From NCBI GenBank assembly GCA_947095535.1, contig OX352774.1, positions 113,897,996 through 113,961,995 on the forward strand: a DNA stretch of 64,000 nt, read 5' to 3'. Source of the DNA: Poecilobothrus nobilitatus (taxonomy: Eukaryota > Arthropoda > Insecta > Diptera > Dolichopodidae). The notes under the pieces were generated by a model. The model made no database searches. It was not told the origin of the DNA and saw nothing but the letters and a program-made list of their open reading frames with translations. Below, piece after piece: positions 22,483-33,915 of the stretch. Numbering within the stretch: position 1 is the stretch's first letter; every line of letters begins with the position of its first letter. Position numbers and translations under genes: made by a program.

Positions 22483-22766
22483 TTCTCTTTAACTTCTCTT
22501 TTAATGTAAATGATACCTTATTTTAACTGTATACACATATATAGAAAACAATAATTTCTAATACCCGTTGAACATTTACTAGCAAACCTTATTTATTTAT
22601 TTATTTTTTTTGTTTTTTTTTTTTTTTCGAAAATTCGAAATACACGATTTTTGTTTTTTCGAAGTAAAAAATAAAATTTATTTGAGATTGTATTTTGTTT
22701 TTAAAAAAAAATGTATCCAGATTTTTATTTCTTACAATTTATGGGATAATAACATGAAAATCTTAC

Positions 22767-22803
22767 AAAAAAAAAAACAAAAAAAAAAACAAAAAAAAAA
22801 AAC
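22767..22803 (+). repeat. (A9-12 C)n simple repeat
   Basis: Three A-runs of 9 to 12 bases separated by single C residues; it accounts for a lysine/glutamine-rich open frame. Confidence 0.85.
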
Positions 22804-23287
22804 ACTGGAAATTCTTTATGAACAATCATAAAAAAGTAAAGTCAATATTAACAAATTTTTTATTTTTATAAGTGCTTCCCCAAAAAAAAAAAGAACAAAA
22901 TTTAAAACTTAAGAAATAATTTTATAATTAATATATTTTTATAACTTTAAGCCATTTGTTTTTTTTTTTGTTAAATAAATGAAAATAAATTTTTGTTTTT
23001 TTTTTTAGAAATAGATAAAATTGTTTTAATAAATTAAATAAATAATTTTGAAGTACAAAATACGTATGAGAGTGAAATATTTTCAGTTAAAATGTTAATT
23101 ATTATTTGTTATAATATTATATATAATATTTTACGATTTCGAAATTTTTAACGTAATCCTACAAAGCTAAAGATTATTCATAAATAACTGAAGGATTTTT
23201 ATTTCAAATTTATTTATTTTTTTTTTATATTAATACAAAGTATATGTAATGGATCTGTTGGAGAATTACCCTGTAATCGGATATTAT

Positions 23288-23575
23288 TTTTTTTTTCGTA
23301 AAGGAGGTGGAAATCTGCCAAAGACAAAACATTTTCCCTTGGGAGTGTCAGATTCTAAACTGACTAAACCCCACCTCTCCCTTAGACAATATAATGGGAT
23401 AAAAGCCGTATCTACCAAACACATTATATTGGCTATGGAGTAGGGACAAGAAAGGATAGGAGAAGGATGCGGAAACATTGAATTGGGAGTGGAGCTGTAA
23501 GGAAACAATGAATCGCCATCTATTATTATTATTATTATTACTATTTTGCTAACAGTGAGTACAGATACAATCTAC
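23288..23575 (-). mobile_element. SINE-D copy D2
   Basis: On the minus strand it runs from CTCACTGTTAGCAAAATAG and a TAA microsatellite (complement of 23519-23552), through CCCAATTCAATGTTTCCGC, and the hairpin arms AGCCAATATAATG and CATTATATTGTCT. A T-arm, GTCAG-TTTAGAAT-CTGAC, and the tail GATTTCCACCTCCTTTACG follow. The T-run at 23287-23298 is its A tail. The 5' edge may extend farther: 23575-23700 shows scattered likeness to the DNA upstream of D3. Two short open frames here are SINE sequence. Confidence 0.8.
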
Positions 23576-24219
23576 AGTAGTATATAACAAAATTCCTGCA
23601 TTAAGTAATTGTTGAAGGCAACATCACTGTTATTATGGCAATTAGTTATAAATATTATTACTATTTACAGGGCTATTCAGAGTCAGGGCTATTAGTGGTA
23701 ATAATACTTGCATCAGATAAAAGATGACGCATAAATACAGCAAAAATAAATATTTTTGCATATTTTGCATCATAATTTTGAAAGCTGCACTGATGGCTTT
23801 GAAAATTTTTAAATTAATGGAGTGGAAGCTTAGATTTATTTGAAAAAAAAAATTTTTTTTTGAAAGACAAAGTAAAAACAAATTTCTTTGTGGATGCGCT
23901 ATATGATTCAGAAGAAAAATAATATTTTAAATAATAGAATGTTTTTTTGGAATGTTTCGAAATACATACTTACGCTTTTTTTTGGCAATAAAACAAACAT
24001 TTACAAGCAACCATATATTATTAATTGAATTTATATTTTTTTCATCAAAACTCCCCTAGTTTAGAATCGATATTTGTTTTATAATAGTTAACCAGATGTA
24101 ATAAAAAAGGACTAAAAGTCTTAGTTTTAGCAAATTCAATTTTCTGCTTTTTATGATTTCTCATTAGACTTTATTGGGTTGTTGAAATGAACAGCATAAA
24201 GAAGAATTCTAAATTTTCT
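23576..24219. other. Non-coding DNA, nothing recognised
   Basis: No gene seen. The first 120 bp could be a 5' extension of SINE-D2. Confidence 0.4.
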
Positions 24220-24322
24220 AGTTTTCCTAACATTCCTTCCCAAATCCTTATTCAATAAACGAAACAGTACATTTGCATTAAAGGTTCCATTCTAAATTTA
24301 GGTTCGAAAGAGGTTGTTAACA
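24220..24322 (+). mobile_element. SINE-C variant head, truncated
   Basis: CCTTCCCAAATCCTTATTCA and GCATTAAAGGTTCCATTCTAA match the head of the copy at 2290-2400. It stops at AAGAGGTTGTTAAC, just after the point where the B-box region should start. No tail follows. Confidence 0.5.
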
Positions 24323-26935
24323 AAAAATACCATATAGAGAAAATACAAATAAAATTTTAACAATAAAATTTTTGTTTTGCATTTTTAGTTCCTATTTTTC
24401 CTCTTGGAAGCAAAGGTCTTCCCTCTCCAATAATTTATATTCCTTTCTATTTCCACTACTTTATTTTACATCTCATATTTATTTATTTCTTAGAATACTG
24501 TACTTTTTCAACTGGGTCTTCATCTTACATTAGGTCCTTTTACATTATTAATGCTTTATAATCTTGAATGATGCAACAGCTTCATTATTATATACCGAAA
24601 TTTGTATAACACTTAGCAGAAAATTAATTAATTTTCTTAGTTTTTCCACTCACCAATGTTTGTAAGGACATTTCAACAAAACAATTTTTTTTTTTAGTTT
24701 CGCAAGTTTGATTTATTTTAATCTTAAGATATATTCTCTTGGGAACAAAAAATTAAACATACTGTTAAATTTTTTTAGTGATCTTAAAATTGTTTTTTAT
24801 TTTTAAATTTAATTTTTGGCTTAAATTAAATTTTTAATAAAAAAAAAGATTTAAAATTTCACTTTCTTGCTAATGTAACTTATGTATATAAATTTTGATG
24901 TTTCTCTATTACTTTAAATGCTTTGAAATGCGTTTCCTTTTCTTAGGGGAAGTTGCTTTCTTTTTCAAGTATAATAGTAATAACAGTTACAGTTATAAAT
25001 TCAACAGATGTAACAGTTAATAATAAATAAAACTATAAAAATATTATTTATATCAAATACGGGACAAAATCTCAAATATATTATTTTTTTCCGCTATTTT
25101 TTATCGATTTTCCACTATTTTAATTTCAAATTATTTTTACGGGAAATTTTCCAAAAACACAAAAAATGATGATCATTTTTAATTCAGCAGAAATTTAAAA
25201 CCATAAAATTTAACAATTATATTAAAAAGCGTACACTCATAAAGACTACATAGTTTTCGTCATAATTTAGTTTTTAATATTATTATTAGATATATTTTTA
25301 ATTTGCCTCTTAAAATGAGTGCAGATAGTAAAAATTGTTTTTAAAAAAAAAAGTGTAAGTATAGGTACTAGAATTTTTAATATCAAACCATCAAATTACA
25401 TCTTTAACTTAAAAATCTATGTAATAAAACTTTGCTACCATTTTTGTTTTTTTTATCCATTATTTTTTTTTTTTCACAACTTTGCAACCATTGTCAAAAA
25501 ATATTTATAAATTTCTTATGTTACTTTAAGTATCTACATATAATATGTGATTTTGTGGTTTTATAACATTTCTCTTTATGGTTTTGTAAATTTTATATTG
25601 GAAACTTTTTCTTTGCTATATAATATAGAACTAAAATATTAAAGACACATAAATAAATATATAAATTTCATATATACATTTATATTTTATGTGGTATATA
25701 CTACAGTGCTATAATATATTCTTTTATGTAAGTTATTTTTTTTTTTTTTTTGTTTTGTATCTTTATACAAGAATATTTTATTTTTATACCATTTCTCACA
25801 ATATAAAATTCACTTTAATCAAGAAAATTTTATTCCCTTTAATTTATAATCAAAACCAAGAAAAGTTTAGGTGTTAAGTTTTAGGGGAAAGAATTTTTAT
25901 TTTTTTCCTTTTTTTTTTTTATTTGTGGTTTTTATTTTTTTTTTATTAAACCAACAGAGAAAAACTTTTTAGATTTTAAATAAAAGGGAAAAATTTTCTT
26001 ATCTTTAACTTAATACGACAAAAATTTTGACTGGATATTTTTGTGGTTTTATATCAAACCATGTTTTCAGGTATTGGTTTAAAATTAAAAATTTGTAAAA
26101 AAAAAAAAAAAATAATAATAAATTAAATATTCTTTTTCAAAATAAAACAAAAAAAAAAAACATTACAAATCTATAAAGTTAAATTTTTTGTTTTTGTTTT
26201 ATTTTTTGTTGTGGGATTAGTAAAGAAATTTTTTTTTTTTAATATAATAACGGTAGCAAAAATTTGTAAATATATAGCAAAAATATACCGGTAATTTGTA
26301 TCTTTAATAATACATTTTTATTGTAATTTTAAAATTTTTATATTCAATTTCGCGGAAAATAAACAGATATAAATAAAAGTTACATAGTCATGTTTTAAGT
26401 ATTTTAGCCTGAAAATATGCAATTTTTTTTTATCTCCATAGGAAGAAATATTATTGTTTTTTTAGGGGATTCGCACAGGCGGGAAGTGTTTTTTTCTTTA
26501 CATATCCCCCTTACGACCAAATATAATGTAAATATATAGTATATAATATAAACAAAATAAATAATATTAGTATATAATTTAATAATAGTATAAAAACCTA
26601 TAATGCGGTCTTGGTAGTCGATGGTTCAATAATATTGCATTATATTTATGTATGCAATATTAATATAAATAAATAAATAAATTTTGTTTTGTTTTTGTAC
26701 ATTTTTTTTATTGAATACTTATTAATGTTAATAATTCATTATAAGAATAAATTATAACAATAAAAATTAGATTAAGTGAATCTACAATCCAAATATGTAT
26801 TAACTTGAGAACTACTGACAATACTCAGTCATTAGTTAAGTAATATATAAAATTAGAATTCATTCTTTTCAGTTTTATTTAGGAATATGTAATACAATAA
26901 ACTTACTAATAAATAAAACATTAAAAAAAAAAAAA
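24323..26935. other. A+T-rich non-coding DNA
   Basis: No gene or family member recognised. T- and A-runs of 10-17 occur near 25745, 25910, 26100 and 26150. A small patch at 26600-26640 (GCGGTCTTGGTAGTCGATGG, then TTCAATAATA) looks faintly tRNA-like but does not fold into a cloverleaf that I can draw. Confidence 0.45.
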
Positions 26936-27335
26936 AATTAAAGCCCGCTAATTCAAAACTCATATAGGCATATATCTAAATATTTTGTAAAAAGCGTATA
27001 ATCCTGACTTTGAATTCAATTCCAAAAACACTCCCAAAATTCCTGAAGCCTTCCTGAAGACAAATGTCCCATAGGACTTCTGGCTCATTGAAGTGATTCA
27101 AAAGTCCCAATTGAACTTCTGATCATGGAACTTCTGACATGTCACTCTCAGAATCTCGCACATATATATTATAAGTAAATATTTTTTAAAAAGGGGATAT
27201 CTCATTTTTTATCTAAAATTCTAAAATCCCTCCTAATGCATTTGCTTTACATATTCTATTATACTCTCTTCCTTTAACAACAAAAAATAGTCTGGGCGTA
27301 AATTCTAATTGGAAAGGAATTAAAGCCCGCGAGCT
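26936..27335. repeat. Less A+T-rich segment bounded by a direct repeat AATTAAAGCCCGC
   Basis: AATTAAAGCCCGC occurs at about 26937 and again at 27318. Between them the text is richer in C and G than its surroundings (CACTCCCAAAATTCCTGAAG, CCATAGGACTTCTGGCTC, CTTCTGATCATGGAACTTCT with CTTCTGAC repeated). It may be a worn insertion or decayed coding sequence. I recognise no protein in any frame. Confidence 0.35.
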
Positions 27336-30300
27336 TTATTTTGTCAGTGCACATTAAATACATACAATATGTACATGCATCAGAAAGAAATAGAATTAAA
27401 ATATAAATTAGATACTTTTAATATAATATAAGGTAAATAAAATTGCAGGAAAATATTAAATTGATTTACAATTTCATCATTTAAATAGAGGATACGCTTT
27501 TTTTGATTTTTAAAATTATTAGAACTCAAAATTTTGAAAAAATAACAAAAATAAAAGACAGTCAAAATAAAAACTATACCTAGTTTTTATTTCAAACAAA
27601 TATGTGTAAAAAATTTTTTTTAATATAAATTGTAATATTTTAGATATTGCATAAAATATATTGTATATAAAACTTGAAAATTTCCCTTAAAATTTTATAA
27701 AAAAATTATAAATAAAACTTTTAATTGAAAATATCGGCAGGGAACCTTTACCGCAAAAATTTATTAAAAATTCTCTTTCAGGTTTTTAAGTTTTTATTTG
27801 AATTTTTTTTTATTATTAAAAACAATTAAATTTTCAATACTAATTTATCTACTTTAGGATATCATTAGGATAAAAGAAATGGTTAAAATTTTCCTTTATT
27901 TCGTTCTGCAACCGAAAAACCTTAATAACTTATTTCACTGTTATACAGTTAATATTGTTATACACCTATAGAGTAATTAAATCAATTAAATATTATGTAA
28001 TTATTGTATTTATATACTATAATTGTGATTTACTGAACCCCAAGCCCTACTTACTTTTAATTAATTTGAAGTGTTATCTTCCTTCCATAACCTTTGGTTT
28101 TCCTAATTAAGATTAAGATTATTTATATGATATTCTGAGTTTCTGCGTACAGAGTATATATCCCTATTCAGTATATATCCCTGGCTTTAAACTTTAATAT
28201 ATCGATAGTACCTACTTACAAACTTCGAACTACGTGTATAGAATTTGATTTACTTTTCATCAATTTATTTAATAATTTCTTGATTGTACCAACTTTTTAA
28301 TCTTTAATTTTCTAATAATTAACCATACATCAGTTTCATAATACCACAAAAATTTACAGATTATTGCTGTATATACATACATATTATTGTTTAAATTTAA
28401 AAGTACCCACGGCAAATAATACAAAAAAAAAAAATAAAATATTTTAGATAAAAAAAAAAAAACTAAAAAAAATAATAAAAACTAATAAAAAACAATGAAA
28501 AAGTTCTTATTGGGTACAATAAATAAAAATTCATTTATGTAAACTTTGTTTTATTAAGCGATTATGATAATTTTTTTAACTTTAAACAATTACGAACAAT
28601 TAAAGGATTTATCCTTAAAATAGTATATAGAATTAGAAAAATTTAAACCATTTTAAAAATTTAATTAAAACCATTTAAAAATCCTTTTAAAAAAAATTAA
28701 TTCCTAAAGACTTTAATTAGATATCATTACTAAAAAAAAAGCACCACCTAAAAGCTTTAGACATTGAGGATTAAAGACAAAAATTGATACATACAATTCA
28801 TAAAAAAGGGAACTGAGGTGGGTGTATCACAAATTTCTGAAAAAAAAGCATTAAAAATTGAAACTATTACCTGGTAAGCATTAAGATAGAACCACGGTAA
28901 GAAGAGAACGAATAACCTAGAAAAGGACATTTTAAACATACAAGTGTTTTGGGTAGCAAAAATACTTCAAAATACTATTTGATAAAGAATTTTTTTTTTT
29001 TTTTTTGGAAGTTTCATATTAGCCCCTTCAAATTACCGTCATTGAAGCTTCAAAAGAATGACAATACAAAAAAAAATTTTCTTGTAATTTAAAAATAAGC
29101 TATAATATAACAAAACAAAATTAATAGATACTAGATTAGATTAAAAGTAAAATTTTATAACGAAATGAAAAATTTCAATCACATAATATAAAAATTAAAA
29201 GAAATCAATAAAATAATCAGATGGTGTTCAGATCTATAAAGAGTAAAAATTAACAGATATCAAATAAAAAACTTTAAAAATAAAACTTTTAAAACAAAAC
29301 AAAAAAAAAAAAAATTTCAATGGAATTATTTACAAAAATACATTATTAATAGATCCTTCAAAAATTTCCATTTTTTTCCTAACATTTCTATATACCAACA
29401 AAGGAAAATCATGATGTCCCTTTATTTTTTTTTTTGTTTTAGATGTACATATACTTCAATGAATTTTCAATTTATTTTTGTAGATACATACTTTATTATG
29501 TATTTCTTTTGAACAATATAATGTATAAATGATTTTATCATATGAATGAGCCCATGTATATAACATATACAAAAGAAAATTAACTAAAATCGATTTATAT
29601 AATCGAAACACATAGCTACAACAATATTGAATTTAATCAAAAATAAAATTTTAATTTTAAAAGACTATGTTTTTTAATGTAGGTGTAGGTATTTACAATT
29701 TTATTTTAAATATATTTGCCGATGAACATAATATTATACTGTATATTCAATGTCTAAATTTAAAGTCTGTGTGTCATCAAGAATTTAAAAAAAACATTGC
29801 CCTAATAGCCCAATGCATATTCACCGATACATTATATGAAATCAAAAAAGGAATCCATTATTCACTCGTTAATATAATTTTGATCAAAATAAAAATAAAT
29901 TTTTGTGACATAAATAAATTTCTTTTTTTAACAGAATATCTCATCTAAAGACTTTTGCGATGAACATTGGAATGTGAGAAATATTATTTCTTATATTTAG
30001 AATTTATTGGTAGGCTGTATGAAAACAGAAAATAATGTATGTAAGTAAGTAATAGATTGCATTATCGAAATAAATTGAGCCTTGTTTTCTTCAGCAAATC
30101 ATCAGACAGGACATTTTAATAATCAATCAAAAATACGAACACATGAATATGAAAATATATTTTAATTTATACGTCAGTTGTTTTGAACTTTAATTGATGA
30201 AGAATGAACCATGAATGAAGAATGGACCATTTGCATCTTTAATTTAATAATGGATTAAATCCTTGTACATGACATATAATATTATTTTGAATTTTTTTTT

Positions 30301-30890
30301 TTATGAAATTTAAATAACATTGCAATTTAAAATAATAAAATAAAATACATATATTTTCACTTATTTAAATAATATATACTTATCGATTAAGGGGTTAAGG
30401 GGTTTAACTATCTATCATTTAATTAGAATTATTATTGCCGGAAAATTATTTGATTTAAAATAATTTTGGTTATTTAAATTTTAAATGTTCAAATAACAAA
30501 AGAAAATTTTTAGTCAATTATTGCTTCTATAATTTAAAAAATATCATTTTAAAATAAATTTCACTTAAAGGAATTTCACTTAAAAGGAAGTTAAAGTTCC
30601 GGAATTTTGAAATTTACGAAACTTTCGCAAAGTTTAAAAGTAAATCGGCTATAACAGAGGTTACAGTAATCAGTTAGCGATCATAATTAAAATCAAATCA
30701 ATCATAGTTTTTAATTAGTAACAAAATATAATGTACTGTTTTCTGGTAACTGAAAAATGTTTCAATAAAAATGGCGTAGCGAAGTCTATGTCCTGCTTAG
30801 GTTTCAAGTATTTTAAAGAGAAGATTTGTTTTTATTTTTAATTAGTGATTTTTTTAAATTTTGTTTTTATTTTTAAGTTGTGAGAAATGC
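27336..30890. other. A+T-rich non-coding DNA
   Basis: No gene supported. A 93-codon frame at 29667-29948 (begins MFFNVGVGIYNFILNIFADE) is the longest forward frame here, but its composition follows the A+T bias and I recognise no family. Confidence 0.45.
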
Positions 30891-31100
30891 TAAGATATGG
30901 AACATAGTTCCACCCTGTGTCTTCTCCTTTGTCAATAAAATTGCATTATAATATTTGCTACTACTCAAAAATAACGTTTTTATGTTCATTTCTAATTTGT
31001 CCTACAACAAATCATTAATATATTTATCTCCTCCCGCTTTTGCTCTGCCATTTAGCTAAGACTATATTAGTAATGAGGAATCCATTCCAAAACAAGAGTA
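30891..31100 (+). repeat. Possible dispersed repeat shared with 44390-44560
   Basis: TATCTCCTCCCGCTTTTGCTC, then CATTTAGCTAAGAC, then AATCCATTCC at 31024-31090. The order resembles TATCTCATTCTGTTCCG, TATTTAGCTAAACC and AATCCGTTCC at 44459-44527. The two are diverged, and the edges are unknown. Confidence 0.3.
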
Positions 31101-31624
31101 ATTTTTTATTTTATTTTATTAATTAATAAGAAACTTATCGAGTGTACTGCTTATATATTATTAACGCGGAAACATTTCGAACAAATGTTATCCCTTTATT
31201 TATCAAATTTTTATTAATTTGATTTACTTATACTAATTTAAAAATAATCTGAATTTAACTAATACATACAATACAGTTATGATATTATTATAATGCATGT
31301 TAATTATGTTAGGTTTCTTAAATTATGCCAATTATTACAATTCGATGTGATTCATTATTACTAATGTACACAATTTTTATTCTTTTTATAGTTTGCATAT
31401 TTTGTTTGTTGACACCACATAATACTGACAAAGTCACACCTTTTACCAGTGGTTCAAGTTTTCTGGCCCTTTAATAAAGTATCCTAAGTAATTGAAAGTT
31501 TTGTTTTAATTCTGATCTCTATTGAAATTGCAAACATTCTTTATTTATTAATAAAATAAAACACACAACTATTAACAACTTTGTTCATAATATGTCTGCA
31601 AATTTGAAATTAATTTTCATTCCA
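31101..31624. other. Non-coding DNA, nothing recognised
   Basis: No gene or repeat recognised. Confidence 0.45.
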
Positions 31625-31830
31625 TAACTCAACTTCCCTTGACCAGGCAGTACATGAGTATTGGTACTGCCTTTAACTCACTAAACACCACCTCATTTGT
31701 TTGGTCAAAAAAAGGACGTGGTTTTAGTGGGTTAAAGTCCCACACACTGATAAAGGACTCGTTCTCTCTTATTCACTACTCTATAGTGTCTTTCGATGAT
31801 TCCCATCTACCTTCGGAAAAAAAAAACTTA
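31625..31830 (+). mobile_element. SINE-C copy with extra internal hairpin
   Basis: Starts AACTCAACTTCCCTTGACCA. An AGGCAGTAC / GTACTGCCT perfect 9-bp hairpin follows (31645-31672). Then TTGGTCAAAAAAAGG (A-box region), GGGTTAAAGTCCCAC (B-box-like, perfect stem), TCGATGATTCCCATCTACC, TTCGG and an A tail. TGACCA near the start pairs with the later TGGTCA. The 72-codon frame through it is incidental. Full-length for this family at about 195 bp. Confidence 0.85.
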
Positions 31831-33475
31831 AAAATTAAAAAACTCACACCAAAATAAATTGAAAATTATTTTTTTAATTTGCTATCACTCTTACGAAGCA
31901 AAAAAATTTCAAGGAAACTATAAAGAATAAATTGTCATTTATTGCCTAACATTATTTATTTTATGTATTTTGTTTCATTTGTTAACTACCCAAAGCTAGG
32001 CCAATGATAGGCCTGCAATACCATTTGCTTTAGAAGTTAAATTATAATTAAGTATCTTGAATTTAATAAAGCATTTTTAATATAAATCAACTGATCAGCT
32101 ATTTAACTAAATATTTTGTACTTTATGGTCATCGGATATTCAAATCCGTATCGTATATTCAGTGATGGTATATGCAGCTACTGGTTAGTTTTTTAAAAAA
32201 TATTTACACCTAATCTAATATTGCGAAAATTATTTTTCGTTAAATGACGATCAGTTACATACATTTCGTATTCTATATTCCTCTTATTGCAAAGTGCCTT
32301 TATCTCTATACATCATTGCATAGTCCTTTGCAACAAAATATTATAATTTGCAATGAAAATTTAATTCCACAAGCGTCAACGACAAAAAGGTTTGAGGAAT
32401 AATGATCAAAAATTTGTTCAAATTTGAAAAACTGGGTCAACCTCAGCAAAAAATTCTCCTTACCATACAAACTTAGTCAATTTATTATATTGTAACGTAA
32501 TCAAACTGAACCTCAATTTGTTATTAGATATTGCAAACAAACTCTAATCCAAAAAGGATTAAAACAAAATTAAAAATATATTTTCTACAATAAGATTAAA
32601 TTTCTTAACGTAGATATTTTGTCAATTATTGTCAAAAAAATTTTGGACTGGGTTTTTTCTTAAAAAATATTTTTGAAAATTTTTCTTCAATTTCTTTTTT
32701 TTTTTTTGTTGTCTAAAAATATTTTATAATCTTTATAAAGTGCAGAGAAAGAATTCAAAAACAAAACACAAAAAAAAATCTTTAAAAATGAAATCAAAAA
32801 AGCGTAAAATTCGAAAAAAGGAAAACGTTTATTACTATCTCCACAAACCAAAAAAAAAAACTTAAAAAACAATTGTCACGTTTACAAAATAAAATTAGAA
32901 CAAGGAAAAAATTGAATTTTTAAAAATTCCTTTAAGAATTTTTTTTTTTTTTATCTTATATAAGCTTTTAAAAAACCATTAGATTTATCGTTTCATCGCT
33001 TGTTTCTGTACAAAAAAAATACCACAACTATAAAAAAAAAAATAAAATAAAAGCTAATATTAAAGAACTGAAAAAATAAAAAAATCATATTCAAGAGACC
33101 ATTAAAATTCTGTCGTTGCTTTTAAAAGAACAACGCTTAGTTAACAATAAACAGAAGAGCGACAAAAAAAAAAAAAAAAAATTAACAGAAAACAATAACA
33201 TAAAAAAAAAACAAATCTTAAAAGAATAAAGTATAGAAAAATAAATAGAAAATTTCATACTCCTTTGACGCATATAAGTTTATTTTAAGTTTTGCAGTAG
33301 CATTGTCTTCTTAAGATATTATATTTTTATTTTTTTTTTAATCTTTTTAAATTTTATTTTTACGATTTACTCATCTGCAAATTCATTGAAGGATTATAAT
33401 ATAATTCTTTTTGCAATTCTTAAAACCAAATAAACAAATACAACAATCAACTGTGGTATCATAAGTAATTAATGA
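31831..33475. other. A+T-rich non-coding DNA
   Basis: No gene or family member recognised. The stretch 32240-32540 is less A+T-rich (ACTGGGTCAACCTCAGC; CAAACTGAACCTCAATTTG) but does not translate into anything I know. Confidence 0.45.
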
Positions 33476-33479
33476 TTTG

Positions 33480-33640
33480 TGGTTAGTTTACAAGGCTGCT
33501 CTTGAGAACTTCATTCTAGAGGGCACAAATATATTAGGTAAGGTTCTTTTTTGATAACATTCCCCTCTGGTTTAGATTGGTGGTTGGTTTATATGGCTTC
33601 TTTATAGAACTTCATCCCAGAGGGCACAAATAACACAGAT
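33480..33640. repeat. Two-unit tandem repeat, about 104-bp period
   Basis: GTGGTTAGTTTACAAGGCTGC...GAACTTCATTCTAGAGGGCACAAATA begins at about 33479. A second version, GTGGTTGGTTTATATGGCTTC...GAACTTCATCCCAGAGGGCACAAATA, begins at about 33583. It lies directly downstream (on the minus strand) of the retrotransposon tail at 33750-33915, so it is likely a duplicated part of that element's 3' untranslated region. Confidence 0.75.
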
Positions 33641-33749
33641 AACGTTCCATTTCCTCCATTCCTTCGTATATTTGTTTTGTAAAGTTCAGAAAAAAAAAAC
33701 TAATTTTGCTATTTTACTTTCGAATAACTGGTTTATATCTATGGGGATA

Positions 33750-33915
33750 AGGAATCTTTAATTCTCAGTCTGACTTTAACATCAAAGGCCGAACATTCGC
33801 AGAGAAAATGATGAAAAGTGTTTTTGATTCCTTCCTCTTTTCCAAATCTATGTTGCGTGCTCGAAGGAATATCGATCTCAGCTGCATGGGTTTCTACTAC
33901 CAGTGACCTGTAACT
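33750..33915 (-). pseudogene. Non-LTR retrotransposon ORF2 C-terminal remnant
   Basis: On the minus strand one frame reads VTGHW (near 33910), then HAAEIDIPSSTQHRFGKEEG and IKNTFHHFLCECSAF. Many R1/Jockey-clade ORF2 proteins end, after the RNase H domain, in a motif TGHC-x-H-x(n)-CRxC-x-E-x-ET-x(2)-H-x-LCECPAL (established). Here TGH, the spaced H, E and the HxLCECxAF end are visible. The CRxC cysteines read HRFG, and a frame change plus two stops separate TGHW from the rest. The RNase H region expected at higher coordinates (33920-34290) is too decayed to call. Inactive. Confidence 0.6.

Larger units (their letters stand above)
21393..23287. other. A+T-rich non-coding DNA with homopolymers and simple repeats
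   Basis: No gene seen. It contains many T10-T18 runs, a GTTTTT-type repeat at 22441-22482 and an A-run array with C spacers at 22767-22803. The 85-codon frame at 21410 begins in the MITE flank and is not convincing. Confidence 0.5.

Noticed and set aside
26590..26650. tRNA-like GCGGTCTTGGTAGTCGATGGTT patch
   Set aside because: No cloverleaf can be drawn with paired acceptor and T stems.
29667..29948. 93-codon forward frame
   Set aside because: Composition follows the local A+T bias; no domain, no splice context and no repeat copy that would suggest coding.
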